Shown in pieces: positions 7,806-16,442 of a stretch of 64,000 nt of DNA. The position numbers and the translations under genes were made by a program. The notes under the pieces are model-generated. The model was not told the DNA's origin and did no database searches. It was given only the letters and a program-made list of their open reading frames with translations. Position 1 is the first letter of the stretch, and the number at the start of each line of letters is the position of its first letter. Where the stretch lies: the NCBI GenBank assembly GCA_003762875.1, contig RIBL01000011.1, positions 1 through 64,000 of the forward strand. The letters are read 5' to 3'. This stretch comes from Muribaculaceae bacterium Isolate-110 (HZI). Lineage in GTDB: Bacteria > Bacteroidota > Bacteroidia > Bacteroidales > Muribaculaceae.

Positions 7806-10697
7806 ATGAATAAATATTTTTGTCGTAATTTCGCGAGTGCGATTATAGCAATACTCTGCACACTTAACCTGTCGGCCGCTCCCCGTATGCTCAGCGGAGT
7901 GGTCATTTCATCCGACAATGACGAACCCGTAGCGGCAGCTATTGTCAGGCTAAACACACAGGATTGGGCGGCGACAGATGCCGACGGCCGATTTACGTTT
8001 ACCAAACTCAATCCTGGCAAATATGAATATGAGGTCTCCTATCTCGGATATGAGACTGCCAGGGGAGAGTTTCGCCTCAACGACTCAATCCGACAGGATA
8101 TAATCATCCGGCTCAATCCATCCAATCTCGCGCTCAAAGAGGTGGTGGTCACCGCCGAAGAGGGCAAGATGGGCTCGTCGTCGCTCATCGGCCAGTCGGC
8201 CATACGGCATCTCCAGGCCAAAAGTGTGGAGGATATGCTCCAACTGTTGCCGGGTGCCGTCACCAAAAATCCCGATCTTACCAATGCCGGTCAGGCTTCA
8301 ATACGTGAGATTGACGCCGGCGAGGATGCCAACAACGCTCTCGGCACAGCCATCGTGGTCGACGGCACACCAATATCCAACGACGCCAACATGCAGGTGT
8401 TCTCCACAGCTCGCTCGGGCAGCAGCTCGTCGGTACAACAGGTGAGCATGAACGACCAGACTACATCGGGGCGCGGTGTGGACCTGCGTCAGATCTCACC
8501 CGACAATATAGAGTCAATCGAGGTGATAAGAGGCATCCCTTCGGTCGAATACGGCAATCTTACATCAGGCGCGGTCATCATCAACACCAAGGCCGGTGTC
8601 ACACCTTGGACGGCACAGGTCAAGGTCGACCCCAACTCCAAACTATTTTCGGTAGGCAAAGGTCTGAGACTGCGCGGCAATGGCGGCTCGCTCAACTTCG
8701 GGCTGGACTACACCAAGTCAAACGCCGACCGCCGCAAGACCTATCTGGGCTATGACCGCATCACGGCCAATGCAGCCTACTCCAAGATATTCCTTCAGAC
8801 ATCCACTCCGCTCTCATTTAACGTCAAGGCCACATATTACCGCAATCTCAGCGACACCAAGAGTGACGAAGCCATGCTCAAGGATGAGTATTTCAAAAAT
8901 CTTGAGCAAAGTTTCCGCCTGGCCGTCAACGGCATGTGGCGGCTCAACCGCAAGGCCATCTCCAATCTCTCTTACTCGGCTTCATTCCAGTATACCCATC
9001 AGGAAGACATCTACAACCGCTATATAGGCTCGGGAGTGGTGCCCTACTCCCACTCATATGTGCCGGGCGAGATGCAGGTGGGATTTCTGCCGGCCACCTA
9101 TCTGTGCAATTACAAACTTGACGGCAAACCGCTCAACGTCTTTGCACAGCTCAAGGCCAACCGCACGTTTCTGCTGCCTCGCGGCACAGTCAATGTCAAA
9201 CTCGGTGTCGACTACAACCTCAACGCCAATCACGGCGGAGGCATGATGTATGACCCCTCGCTTCCCCCGGTGCAAGGTGAAGGCCAGTCGGTGCGTCCCC
9301 GCTCCTACAGTGAACTCCCCTCGCTCTCCACACTCTCGGTCTTTGCCGAAGGCATGACCGAATATCATCTTGGCTCGACCATACTCACACTCCAGCCCGG
9401 AGTGCGTGCCGGCCGCATGTTTATCGACAGCCGGCAGGCTCTGCGCGGCGACATCACCGCTGTCGACCCGCGCGTCAACGCCACCTACAGATTTCTCACC
9501 CCCGACAACAACCGACAGTTTCACCACCTGTCGCTCACCGGCGGTTACGGCATAGCCTCCAAGATGCCCACCATGGCGTCGCTCTATCCCACCCCGGCCT
9601 ACTTTGATTTTGTCAACTACAACAGCTATACCGGCATCAACGACCCGCGCAATATTGCCGTAATGACCACCCATGTGGTAGGCAATACAGCCAATCCGGA
9701 CCTCAAACCGGCTCGCGCTACAAAATTTGAAATCGGGCTCAACGGACGTATCCGCGACATCACAGGCTCGGTGACATTTTTCAGCGAACATGTCCGCAAC
9801 GAATTTGGCTTCGTCTCATGCCCGCTGAGCCTTGACTACAACCGTTACGTAATCCCCACGGCCGACCAGGCTTCATCGACAATCCCACACTACACTGACG
9901 GCAAGCTATATTACACCACAGCCGACGGCTCCGTCAAAGAAGCTCCGTCAAGCCGTCTGCGCGAAGTACGCTCCTACTCCATGCCGGCCAATACCATCGA
10001 CACACGCAAACACGGCATAGAATACACATTCAACTTCGGCAAAATAAAACCCCTGTCGACCAATCTTATAGTCGACGGCGCGTGGTTCTGGATCAAACGC
10101 CGCAACACCGCCACCTCGTTCAGCTCGAGCCGTGTCGTCGACAGTGTGGACGACAACGGAGTCACCACCTTCAACACCTATCTCGGCGTGATGCCGGCCG
10201 GAGCGGGCACGATACTATCACGTGTCAACACCAACTTCCGATTCGTCACCCACATCCCGGCCATCAGGCTCATCTTCTCCACCACAGTCCAGGTGGTGTG
10301 GCACGACAGCTATCGCAACATCTATGAGGATGCCGACGGCAAGCCGCTCTACCATCTTGTCACCTCATCGCTTGACCGCCCTATGCTCAGCATCGACCCC
10401 ATAGGATATTACGACAAAAATCTCACCTATCATCCCTGGGACCCCTCGGCTGTCGAGAGGCCGCAGGAACTCATAACGAGCTATTACAACACCGAGTTTT
10501 ACAACACTCAGACCTATCCCATGACATGCATGCTCAACTTCAAGGTCACTAAAGAGATAGGCAATTATGTAGAGCTCTCGGTCATAGCCAACAACTTTCT
10601 GAAATTCAACAGAGTCTACACTCAGAATGTAATCGGCGGCTATCGCGAAATGTACTCGCCGATGTATTTCGGAGCCGAAATCAAAGCCAAATTTTAA
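7806..10697 (+). CDS. TonB-dependent outer-membrane receptor
   Basis: A 963-residue receptor with a signal peptide ending near LSAAP. A carboxypeptidase-regulatory-like beta-sandwich follows (about residues 28-110: LSGVVISSDNDEPV, ATDADGRFTF, LGYETARGEF). The TonB-dependent plug (about 115-265) contains SVEDMLQLLPG and IESIEVIRGIPSVEYG. A roughly 690-residue beta-barrel ends in an aromatic residue (KAKF). It lacks a partner SusD, so it is not a SusC-type glycan receptor. It is the first gene of a four-gene operon with gaps of 47, 20 and 17 nt. The imported ligand is unknown; siderophore, haem, cobamide or peptide are all possible. Confidence 0.93.
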   Translation: MNKYFCRNFASAIIAILCTLNLSAAPRMLSGVVISSDNDEPVAAAIVRLNTQDWAATDADGRFTFTKLNPGKYEYEVSYLGYETARGEFRLNDSIRQDIIIRLNPSNLALKEVVVTAEEGKMGSSSLIGQSAIRHLQAKSVEDMLQLLPGAVTKNPDLTNAGQASIREIDAGEDANNALGTAIVVDGTPISNDANMQVFSTARSGSSSSVQQVSMNDQTTSGRGVDLRQISPDNIESIEVIRGIPSVEYGNLTSGAVIINTKAGVTPWTAQVKVDPNSKLFSVGKGLRLRGNGGSLNFGLDYTKSNADRRKTYLGYDRITANAAYSKIFLQTSTPLSFNVKATYYRNLSDTKSDEAMLKDEYFKNLEQSFRLAVNGMWRLNRKAISNLSYSASFQYTHQEDIYNRYIGSGVVPYSHSYVPGEMQVGFLPATYLCNYKLDGKPLNVFAQLKANRTFLLPRGTVNVKLGVDYNLNANHGGGMMYDPSLPPVQGEGQSVRPRSYSELPSLSTLSVFAEGMTEYHLGSTILTLQPGVRAGRMFIDSRQALRGDITAVDPRVNATYRFLTPDNNRQFHHLSLTGGYGIASKMPTMASLYPTPAYFDFVNYNSYTGINDPRNIAVMTTHVVGNTANPDLKPARATKFEIGLNGRIRDITGSVTFFSEHVRNEFGFVSCPLSLDYNRYVIPTADQASSTIPHYTDGKLYYTTADGSVKEAPSSRLREVRSYSMPANTIDTRKHGIEYTFNFGKIKPLSTNLIVDGAWFWIKRRNTATSFSSSRVVDSVDDNGVTTFNTYLGVMPAGAGTILSRVNTNFRFVTHIPAIRLIFSTTVQVVWHDSYRNIYEDADGKPLYHLVTSSLDRPMLSIDPIGYYDKNLTYHPWDPSAVERPQELITSYYNTEFYNTQTYPMTCMLNFKVTKEIGNYVELSVIANNFLKFNRVYTQNVIGGYREMYSPMYFGAEIKAKF

Positions 10698-10744
10698 CAA
10701 TCAGATATAAACCAAAATAATATATTCAAAAAACACAGTCTGAA

Positions 10745-11986
10745 ATGAAAAAATTTATCCACGCTCTCTGCATGCTCGTCATGCTCACAGGTCTCGCAGC
10801 CTGCTCAAGCGACGATGACAACGTTACAGCCTACTATCCTCTCACCGTAAATATCGAACTGCCCGAAGGCATATCGGCCGCCGACCTCACCACCGCATCG
10901 GTCACCGTGACCAATGTGCAGACCGGTCGCTCCTACTCGTCGCAGGAAGCCATGGACACCTATACTTTCCAACTCGATGGCGGCACCTACAATGTCCAGG
11001 CCTCAATGCGCATCAATGACGGCGGCACCATCACGTCCTACAACGCCTCCCGCGAAATCTCTGTGTATGACGCCACCACTCTTCAGCTCCAGCTCCAGGA
11101 AGCACTCTCGGGCGGACTCATATTCAAGGAAGTGTATTACAGCATGGTCAAGCCCAACGGCAAAATGCCCTATATGCGCGACCAGTTCTTTGAAATCTAC
11201 AACAATTCCGACGAGGTGCTCTATCTCGACAACTGCGTGCTCGGACTCCTCGAGGGCACCCAAGGCATCCTTCCCACCGCATGGATGGAAAACGGTGAAA
11301 TCATGGACAAATATGCCATGGGCTACTACACCGTGGCATTCGTAGGCACAGGCAAGCAATATCCCGTAGAGCCGGGCAAGAGCGTGGTTATCGCCAGCCA
11401 GGCACTCGACCACATCGCCGAGACCCAGAAGATGTATGACTCATCTGTAGCAGGCGCGAAGCTCTCGCCCGTCAATCTTGCCAACGCCGACTATGAGGTG
11501 TGTCTCATCGACTACAAACCCGCCATGTCCATCGACAATCCCGACGTGCCCAACATGACCATAATCCACGCTGCCGGGACCGGCAACTACTTCTCTCTCC
11601 CCTTCTCCGGCAACGCTATCATTCTCGCAAAGCTCCCCGAGGGTGTCGACCCCATCGCTTATGCCAAGGATGAAAGCAACTTCATGGAACGTCCCGACGG
11701 CAACTATGCCGGCACAGAATATCTGATGATACCGCAGGAATATGTGCTCGACGGCATAAACATCGTCAACAGCGACGCCTCCAAGCGCACCATACGTCTG
11801 CGCGCCGAGGTTGACGCCGGCTCGGTAAGCATGACCGAAAACTACTCGGGCCTCAGCATCCGCCGCAAGGTCGAGAGCATCACCGACGACGGCCGCGCTA
11901 TCCTCAAGGACTCCAACAACTCTTCAGCCGACTTCCTCACCGACCAGATACCCACTCCGGGCATCATCCCCTCGACTGTCGACTAA
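10745..11986 (+). CDS. DUF4876 family lipoprotein
   Basis: A 413-residue lipoprotein. The N-terminus ends in the lipobox LAAC (Cys near residue 20) followed by SSDDD, an acidic stretch typical of surface-exported Bacteroidetes lipoproteins. The first 90 residues form a predicted beta-sandwich (YYPLTVNIELP, then ASVTVTNVQTG). The rest, starting GLIFKEVYYSMVKPNGKMPYM, matches my memory of DUF4876, a Bacteroidetes-specific family usually next to TonB receptors. It is probably the ligand-capture partner of the receptor at 7806. The family assignment is from recall of its opening motif, not from a search. Confidence 0.75.
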   Translation: MKKFIHALCMLVMLTGLAACSSDDDNVTAYYPLTVNIELPEGISAADLTTASVTVTNVQTGRSYSSQEAMDTYTFQLDGGTYNVQASMRINDGGTITSYNASREISVYDATTLQLQLQEALSGGLIFKEVYYSMVKPNGKMPYMRDQFFEIYNNSDEVLYLDNCVLGLLEGTQGILPTAWMENGEIMDKYAMGYYTVAFVGTGKQYPVEPGKSVVIASQALDHIAETQKMYDSSVAGAKLSPVNLANADYEVCLIDYKPAMSIDNPDVPNMTIIHAAGTGNYFSLPFSGNAIILAKLPEGVDPIAYAKDESNFMERPDGNYAGTEYLMIPQEYVLDGINIVNSDASKRTIRLRAEVDAGSVSMTENYSGLSIRRKVESITDDGRAILKDSNNSSADFLTDQIPTPGIIPSTVD

Positions 11987-12006
11987 ACACCCCTCAACAA
12001 TAATAT

Positions 12007-13557
12007 ATGCACAAGCCTTTATGCATGCTTGCATCATATGCAGTCTTATCCCCGGTCCTTGCCTTTGCCGGCGGGGACGGGGATAACTCTCTTACGGCTC
12101 AGATGCAGTATGCCGACTACAACTACATTCACAATGTGGCCGACGGCAGTCTCAATCCCGTATCTGTCAGCAATATGCCTATCTCATCACTGGCAACGAT
12201 AAACGCTGGTTATTACCTGACACACGGCGACTATCACAACATTGACGCATCGCGTTACAGGGCCGGATTTGACGTCGACGCCTATGGCATAAGCCGTATG
12301 GAACGTATCGCCTTCGAAGGCGGTGTCAGATATTTCAACTACACCGACAAGGGCCGATGCTGGAACACCACTTTGTTTCAGAACCCGCTCAACCCCTTCA
12401 TCCTTGCCGACTCCGAGCCGAGCAATTATGACACTGAGCGGTTTCACGTCTACGGCCGTGTATCCTACAAACTCACTCCGGCACTCAGGCTCGGCATCAA
12501 CGCCAACTATAACGTGGGGGTGATGTCTGACGAAAAAGATCCTCGTGCCGAGACCAAAGGCATGCGTTTCATCATCAATCCCGGCATGGCATGGGACATC
12601 AGCGGGTGTCTGACTCTCGGAGCCACAGCCGGTCTCAACCTATTCAGCGAATCGGCCCGCTATACATGCCTCTCCACAGCCGTCACATATCCATTCTACC
12701 TTATGAGCGGCCTCGGCACATATTACCCGCAGAGCGGCACATCCTATTCGCGCGATGCCGACGGCACATCATGGTTTGCCTCGCTCGACGCCACATTGCG
12801 TTTCTCGCCCTCGGCCATCGACCGCCTCACCATCTATTACGGCAACGAGGCCGAACAAGCCACCGACGGTGGCAGCTCCTATCAGTTCAAGGGGGGCGAT
12901 TATGCCAACACCGTGCTGCGCATCACCGACCGCCTGTCGCTGACCGGCTCACGCTATGCCCACAACATCGAGCTGTCGGCCGAGACCAACGATGTGAAGG
13001 GCAAATGGTATGACCAGAAGAGTTTCAGCCAGAACGGCACCACAGGCTACGAAGTGATGAACTCGTCGGTTAAACACAAGGAGACCTACACCCTCGTGCG
13101 TGGCTCATATCGCTTTGACATCCTCGACAGTGCGGGAGTGTCTTCACTCACCGCCGGAGCGGGAGCCTCCTATATATCGTCAGACACGCACAACTACCCC
13201 GAACGCTATTTCCGCAAATACACACGCCTCGACCTCTCGGCCGAGATAATGAAACACTTCTCGCTCCGCGACGTTCGCCTCGGCATAGGGGTGGAGGGCG
13301 GCTACATCATGTCGCCCACATCGTCGTGCGACTTTGCCGGGCTGGAACTCGAGCATGTCTACACGATGCCAATGTATTCCTATCTCACATCATCGGCCCT
13401 GTCGGCCGGCGCGCGTATACAGGCCAAGATACCTGTGGGCAAATTTATACTCGGAGCCTACCTCTCGGGTAGCTTCACAAAATGTACCGATGCCAAGACC
13501 CGCTATGACGGCACATCCTCCTCGTCAGTCAACGCCGGTCTGTCAATGGCTTTCTAA
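12007..13557 (+). CDS. DUF6850-type outer-membrane beta-barrel protein
   Basis: A 516-residue protein with a signal peptide ending about residue 22 (LAFAGGD). Alternating hydrophobic/polar strands run throughout, with many short turns rich in G, D, N and Y, and a C-terminal GLSMAF strand ending in Phe, the usual outer-membrane insertion signal. It fits the DUF6850 beta-barrel family that accompanies DUF4876. The gene starts 20 nt after DUF4876 and ends 17 nt before the peptidase-like gene. It may form a second outer-membrane pore or a scaffold for the receptor. No enzyme motif is visible. Confidence 0.7.
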   Translation: MHKPLCMLASYAVLSPVLAFAGGDGDNSLTAQMQYADYNYIHNVADGSLNPVSVSNMPISSLATINAGYYLTHGDYHNIDASRYRAGFDVDAYGISRMERIAFEGGVRYFNYTDKGRCWNTTLFQNPLNPFILADSEPSNYDTERFHVYGRVSYKLTPALRLGINANYNVGVMSDEKDPRAETKGMRFIINPGMAWDISGCLTLGATAGLNLFSESARYTCLSTAVTYPFYLMSGLGTYYPQSGTSYSRDADGTSWFASLDATLRFSPSAIDRLTIYYGNEAEQATDGGSSYQFKGGDYANTVLRITDRLSLTGSRYAHNIELSAETNDVKGKWYDQKSFSQNGTTGYEVMNSSVKHKETYTLVRGSYRFDILDSAGVSSLTAGAGASYISSDTHNYPERYFRKYTRLDLSAEIMKHFSLRDVRLGIGVEGGYIMSPTSSCDFAGLELEHVYTMPMYSYLTSSALSAGARIQAKIPVGKFILGAYLSGSFTKCTDAKTRYDGTSSSSVNAGLSMAF

Positions 13558-13574
13558 CAAATGACACCATAATC

Positions 13575-15764
13575 ATGACAAAACCTTATATTTCACTCCT
13601 CGTGGCATGCATGGCACTATGCGGCTCTCTGACTGCCGACGCAGCCCGACACGGATTTGCCATCTTTGTCGACAGCATCAGCCACTCCAGAGTCTCGGCC
13701 GAACTTGACGCCTATGCCCGTAGCGTCGACCGTCAGGGACTCATATCTGAAATCGTAGTGGTGACACCCCAGGTCACCCCCGACTCGCTCCGCTCGGTCA
13801 TCCGCTCCATGGCCTCGCGCAAGCAGTCGCCCATCGAAGGCATGGTCTTTGTGGGCGATATACCTATACCGATGCTGCTCGACACCCAGCATTTCACATC
13901 GGCATTCAAAGTGGTGCAGAACATGAAGAGACCCGAACGCTCGGCATGTCCGTCCGACCGGTTCTATGACGATCTTTCGCTCAAGTTTGACTTCGTAAGC
14001 CGCGATGATAAAAAACCGCTCCTCTACTATTATTCGCTTCGCCCCGACTCTCCCCAGCAGTGCGCTCCTACACTTTACTCGGGGCGCATCAAGAGCATGG
14101 ACTTCTATGGCAAAGACCGCTATGAAAACCTCCGCGACTATCTACGTAAGGTGGTGCGCGTCAAGGAGCGTGCCGAACGCCTCGACCGTATGTTTCTGTT
14201 CTCCGGCTCGGGCTACAACTCCGAGTCGCCCATAGCCCGTCAGGACGAGAAGATGAGCTTCATGGAACAGTTTCCATGGATGCGCCGCCAGGCATCGTCA
14301 CTCGACTATCTCGACCACAAGCACACGACGTTTGCCAAATACACTCTCATGTCCTACATGCAGCAGCCCGACCTATCGCTCGCCCTGCTCCATCATCACG
14401 GCTCGCCCGTCAAAGAGTATATCAACCGCTATCCCGACACACGCAGCACCCGCGACCAGCTCGAGGGAGCAAAATCGTTTTTCCGCTCCAAGATACGCAA
14501 CGCCGTCGAGTCGGGCACACCTCTCGACTCGGCATGCGCCTACTATGTGCGCGAATATGATGTGCCGCGCCACTGGTTTGACACCGTGATGGACTCGGCA
14601 TCCATTGCCGCCGACTCGGTCTACAACGAGCGTCTCGACCTGCATCTTCACGACTTTGACCGTTACAGGCCCAATGCACGAGTGGTGATGCTCGATGCAT
14701 GCTTCAACGGCTCGTTCAACAACGACGTGTATCTCGCCGGTGCCTATGTGTTTGGCGAAGGCGACTGCGTGAGTGTCATAGCCAACAGTGTCAACTCGCT
14801 CCAGGACAAATGGTGTGACAAATCAATCGGCTTGCTCGGCCTCGGCATGCGTGTCGGCAATATGGTCAAGTATAATCCTTATCTCGAGTCACACATTCTC
14901 GGCGACCCGACCTTTGCCTTTGCTCCGGCCGACGACCGTCTCGGCTTTGACATCAACACGGCTCTGGTCGAGGCTCCGGCTTCATTCTGGAAAAAACAGC
15001 TCCGCTCCCCCTACCCCGCCATGCAGGCCATGGCCATGGAAAAACTCGCTGACATGCATGCCATCACTCCCGGACAACTGCTTGACATCTTCACCTCCTC
15101 GACCTACGGTGTCACACGTTTCGCCGCATTGATGAACCTCTCCGAGTCGCCGGGTTCGCCCGAATTTGTCGAGTCACTGCGTCTCGGACTCAACGACAGC
15201 TATGAACTCGTCCGCCGTTTCTCGGCCATACTCGCAGGAAAGAACGGCAGTCCGCAACTCATCCCCGCAATCATAGCCGCCTATGCCAACTCTCTCAAAG
15301 GCGAGCGCGTCAACTTTCAGCTTCAGAACGCCATGCAGCTATTTGACTATCGGTCGCTCATCGACGAGCTGGAGTCGCAGCGTCCCTATCGCCACTCTTA
15401 CGACGAAGCCGAAATGATGACACAGGCTCGCAACAGCATCGCCGACCGATTCTCTTCAAAACGCTACGATGCCGACATTGAGCGGCTCGCGTCGGACAAC
15501 CCCGACATGCGCGAGGTAAAATCGTTTGTGCGACAACTTCGCAACAATCCGCTCCACCCGTCAGCCGACAAATTGCTGGCCTATCTGGACAAATGTCCCG
15601 ACGAAGCTCTCAGTGTCTCCCTCGCCGAAGCTCTCGGATGGTTTGACTACTCCTACCGTGCTCCCGAGATAGCCCGGCGTCTGGCCGAAGTGGCGGCCGA
15701 CCCTGCCCGTCCACAACGTCTGCGCGACGAAGCCGCCAAATCGGTGGCCCGACTGAAAAAGTAA
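13575..15764 (+). CDS. Secreted caspase/gingipain-fold protein with HEAT-like repeats
   Basis: A 729-residue protein with a signal peptide (cleavage near TADAA, residue 24). The first 450 residues resemble clan CD/C25 cysteine peptidases. There is an EGMVFVGDIPIPM strand near residue 90, LLHHHGSP with a candidate catalytic His at 275, and VMLDACFNGSF with a candidate nucleophile Cys at 376. ILGDPTFAF near 442 matches the GDPT motif that closes C25 catalytic domains. Residues 470-729 are helical and look like HEAT/PBS repeats (VTRFAALMNL, LVRRFSAILAG, RLRDEAAKSVARL). It is the last gene of the TonB-receptor operon and ends at a large hairpin. Proteolytic activity is an inference from the His/Cys pair. 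Confidence 0.72.
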   Translation: MTKPYISLLVACMALCGSLTADAARHGFAIFVDSISHSRVSAELDAYARSVDRQGLISEIVVVTPQVTPDSLRSVIRSMASRKQSPIEGMVFVGDIPIPMLLDTQHFTSAFKVVQNMKRPERSACPSDRFYDDLSLKFDFVSRDDKKPLLYYYSLRPDSPQQCAPTLYSGRIKSMDFYGKDRYENLRDYLRKVVRVKERAERLDRMFLFSGSGYNSESPIARQDEKMSFMEQFPWMRRQASSLDYLDHKHTTFAKYTLMSYMQQPDLSLALLHHHGSPVKEYINRYPDTRSTRDQLEGAKSFFRSKIRNAVESGTPLDSACAYYVREYDVPRHWFDTVMDSASIAADSVYNERLDLHLHDFDRYRPNARVVMLDACFNGSFNNDVYLAGAYVFGEGDCVSVIANSVNSLQDKWCDKSIGLLGLGMRVGNMVKYNPYLESHILGDPTFAFAPADDRLGFDINTALVEAPASFWKKQLRSPYPAMQAMAMEKLADMHAITPGQLLDIFTSSTYGVTRFAALMNLSESPGSPEFVESLRLGLNDSYELVRRFSAILAGKNGSPQLIPAIIAAYANSLKGERVNFQLQNAMQLFDYRSLIDELESQRPYRHSYDEAEMMTQARNSIADRFSSKRYDADIERLASDNPDMREVKSFVRQLRNNPLHPSADKLLAYLDKCPDEALSVSLAEALGWFDYSYRAPEIARRLAEVAADPARPQRLRDEAAKSVARLKK

Positions 15765-15767
15765 ATA

Positions 15768-15846
15768 CGGAGATATATAAAAAACGACAGATGTTGTATC
15801 CAAACTTTTTGAGGATACAACATCTGTCGTTTTTTATATATCTCCG
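15768..15846. terminator. Bidirectional terminator with a perfect 34-bp stem
   Basis: Arms 15768-15801 and 15813-15846 are exact reverse complements around an 11-nt loop. An A6 run in the left arm and T6 in the right arm let the hairpin work on both strands. It lies between the convergent peptidase-like gene and the gamma-carbonic anhydrase gene and touches neither stop codon. Confidence 0.9.
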
Positions 15847-15853
15847 GTCTCGC

Positions 15854-16381
15854 CTACTTTTCCTCCGGGTCGGTATACCAGCGGGAATACATGAGATAAT
15901 TGCGGGCAATCTTGGTGTTGAGTTCACGCGATGTTTCGGGGTCGACCATCTTGATGAATTTGGCCGGCGCGCCACCCCATAGTTCGTTGGGGCCTATCTT
16001 GGTGCGCGATAGTACGACCGAACCGGCCGCCACAAGCGCGCCTTCACCCACTTCGGCGTCGTCCATGACCACAGCCCCCATACCGATGAGGGCAAAGTCG
16101 CGGATTTTCGCGCCATGAATGGTGACGTTGTGACCTATCGACACATCATCGCCAATCTCGATGGTTGACTTCTGATAGAGAGTATGCAGCACCGAGCCAT
16201 CCTGTATGTTTACGCGGTTGCCTATACGTATGGAGTTGACATCGCCGCGCAACACTGTGTTGAACCACACACTGCACTCGTCGCCCATCTCCACATCTCC
16301 TATGATGGTACAATTTTCGGCCAGGAATGTATCACGGCCAATCTTGGGGGTAAATCCCCTTACAGGTATAATAAGTGACAC
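15854..16381 (-). CDS. Gamma-carbonic anhydrase family hexapeptide protein
   Basis: A 175-residue cytoplasmic left-handed beta-helix protein of the YrdA/PaaY/gamma-carbonic anhydrase group. Hexapeptide repeats run from about residue 10 to 140. The metal-binding histidines sit in VLHTLYQ, SIGHNVTIHG and the neighbouring coils, and RGDVNSIRIGNRVNIQDGS is the family signature. The C-terminal helix ends NYLMYSRWY, also typical. Family members bind zinc or iron as trimers; many have weak or no measured anhydrase activity. The gene lies 52 nt downstream of the aminopeptidase gene on the same strand and may be cotranscribed with it. Confidence 0.9.
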   Translation of the reverse strand: MSLIIPVRGFTPKIGRDTFLAENCTIIGDVEMGDECSVWFNTVLRGDVNSIRIGNRVNIQDGSVLHTLYQKSTIEIGDDVSIGHNVTIHGAKIRDFALIGMGAVVMDDAEVGEGALVAAGSVVLSRTKIGPNELWGGAPAKFIKMVDPETSRELNTKIARNYLMYSRWYTDPEEK

Positions 16382-16397
16382 CTTATAGTTTAATTTT

Positions 16398-16442
16398 CAA
16401 TTAGTAATCTTTTGTTCAATTAGTAATCAGCAATTAGTAATT
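16398..16442. repeat. Three short direct repeats
   Basis: CAATTAGTAATC occurs at 16398-16409 and 16417-16428, and with one mismatch at 16431-16442. The last copy includes the aminopeptidase stop codon. It looks like local slippage or duplication with no evident function. Confidence 0.6.

Noticed and set aside
9054-9791. 245-codon minus-strand frame inside the TonB receptor
   Set aside because: Antisense artefact of high GC and codon bias; the receptor frame is uninterrupted.
7806-10697. TonB receptor as a SusC glycan transporter
   Set aside because: There is no SusD partner, no EVVVVGYG-type SusC signature and no carbohydrate enzymes in the operon.
16398-16442. Possible CRISPR-like repeats
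   Set aside because: Only three 12-bp copies with 2-7 nt between them and no cas genes.
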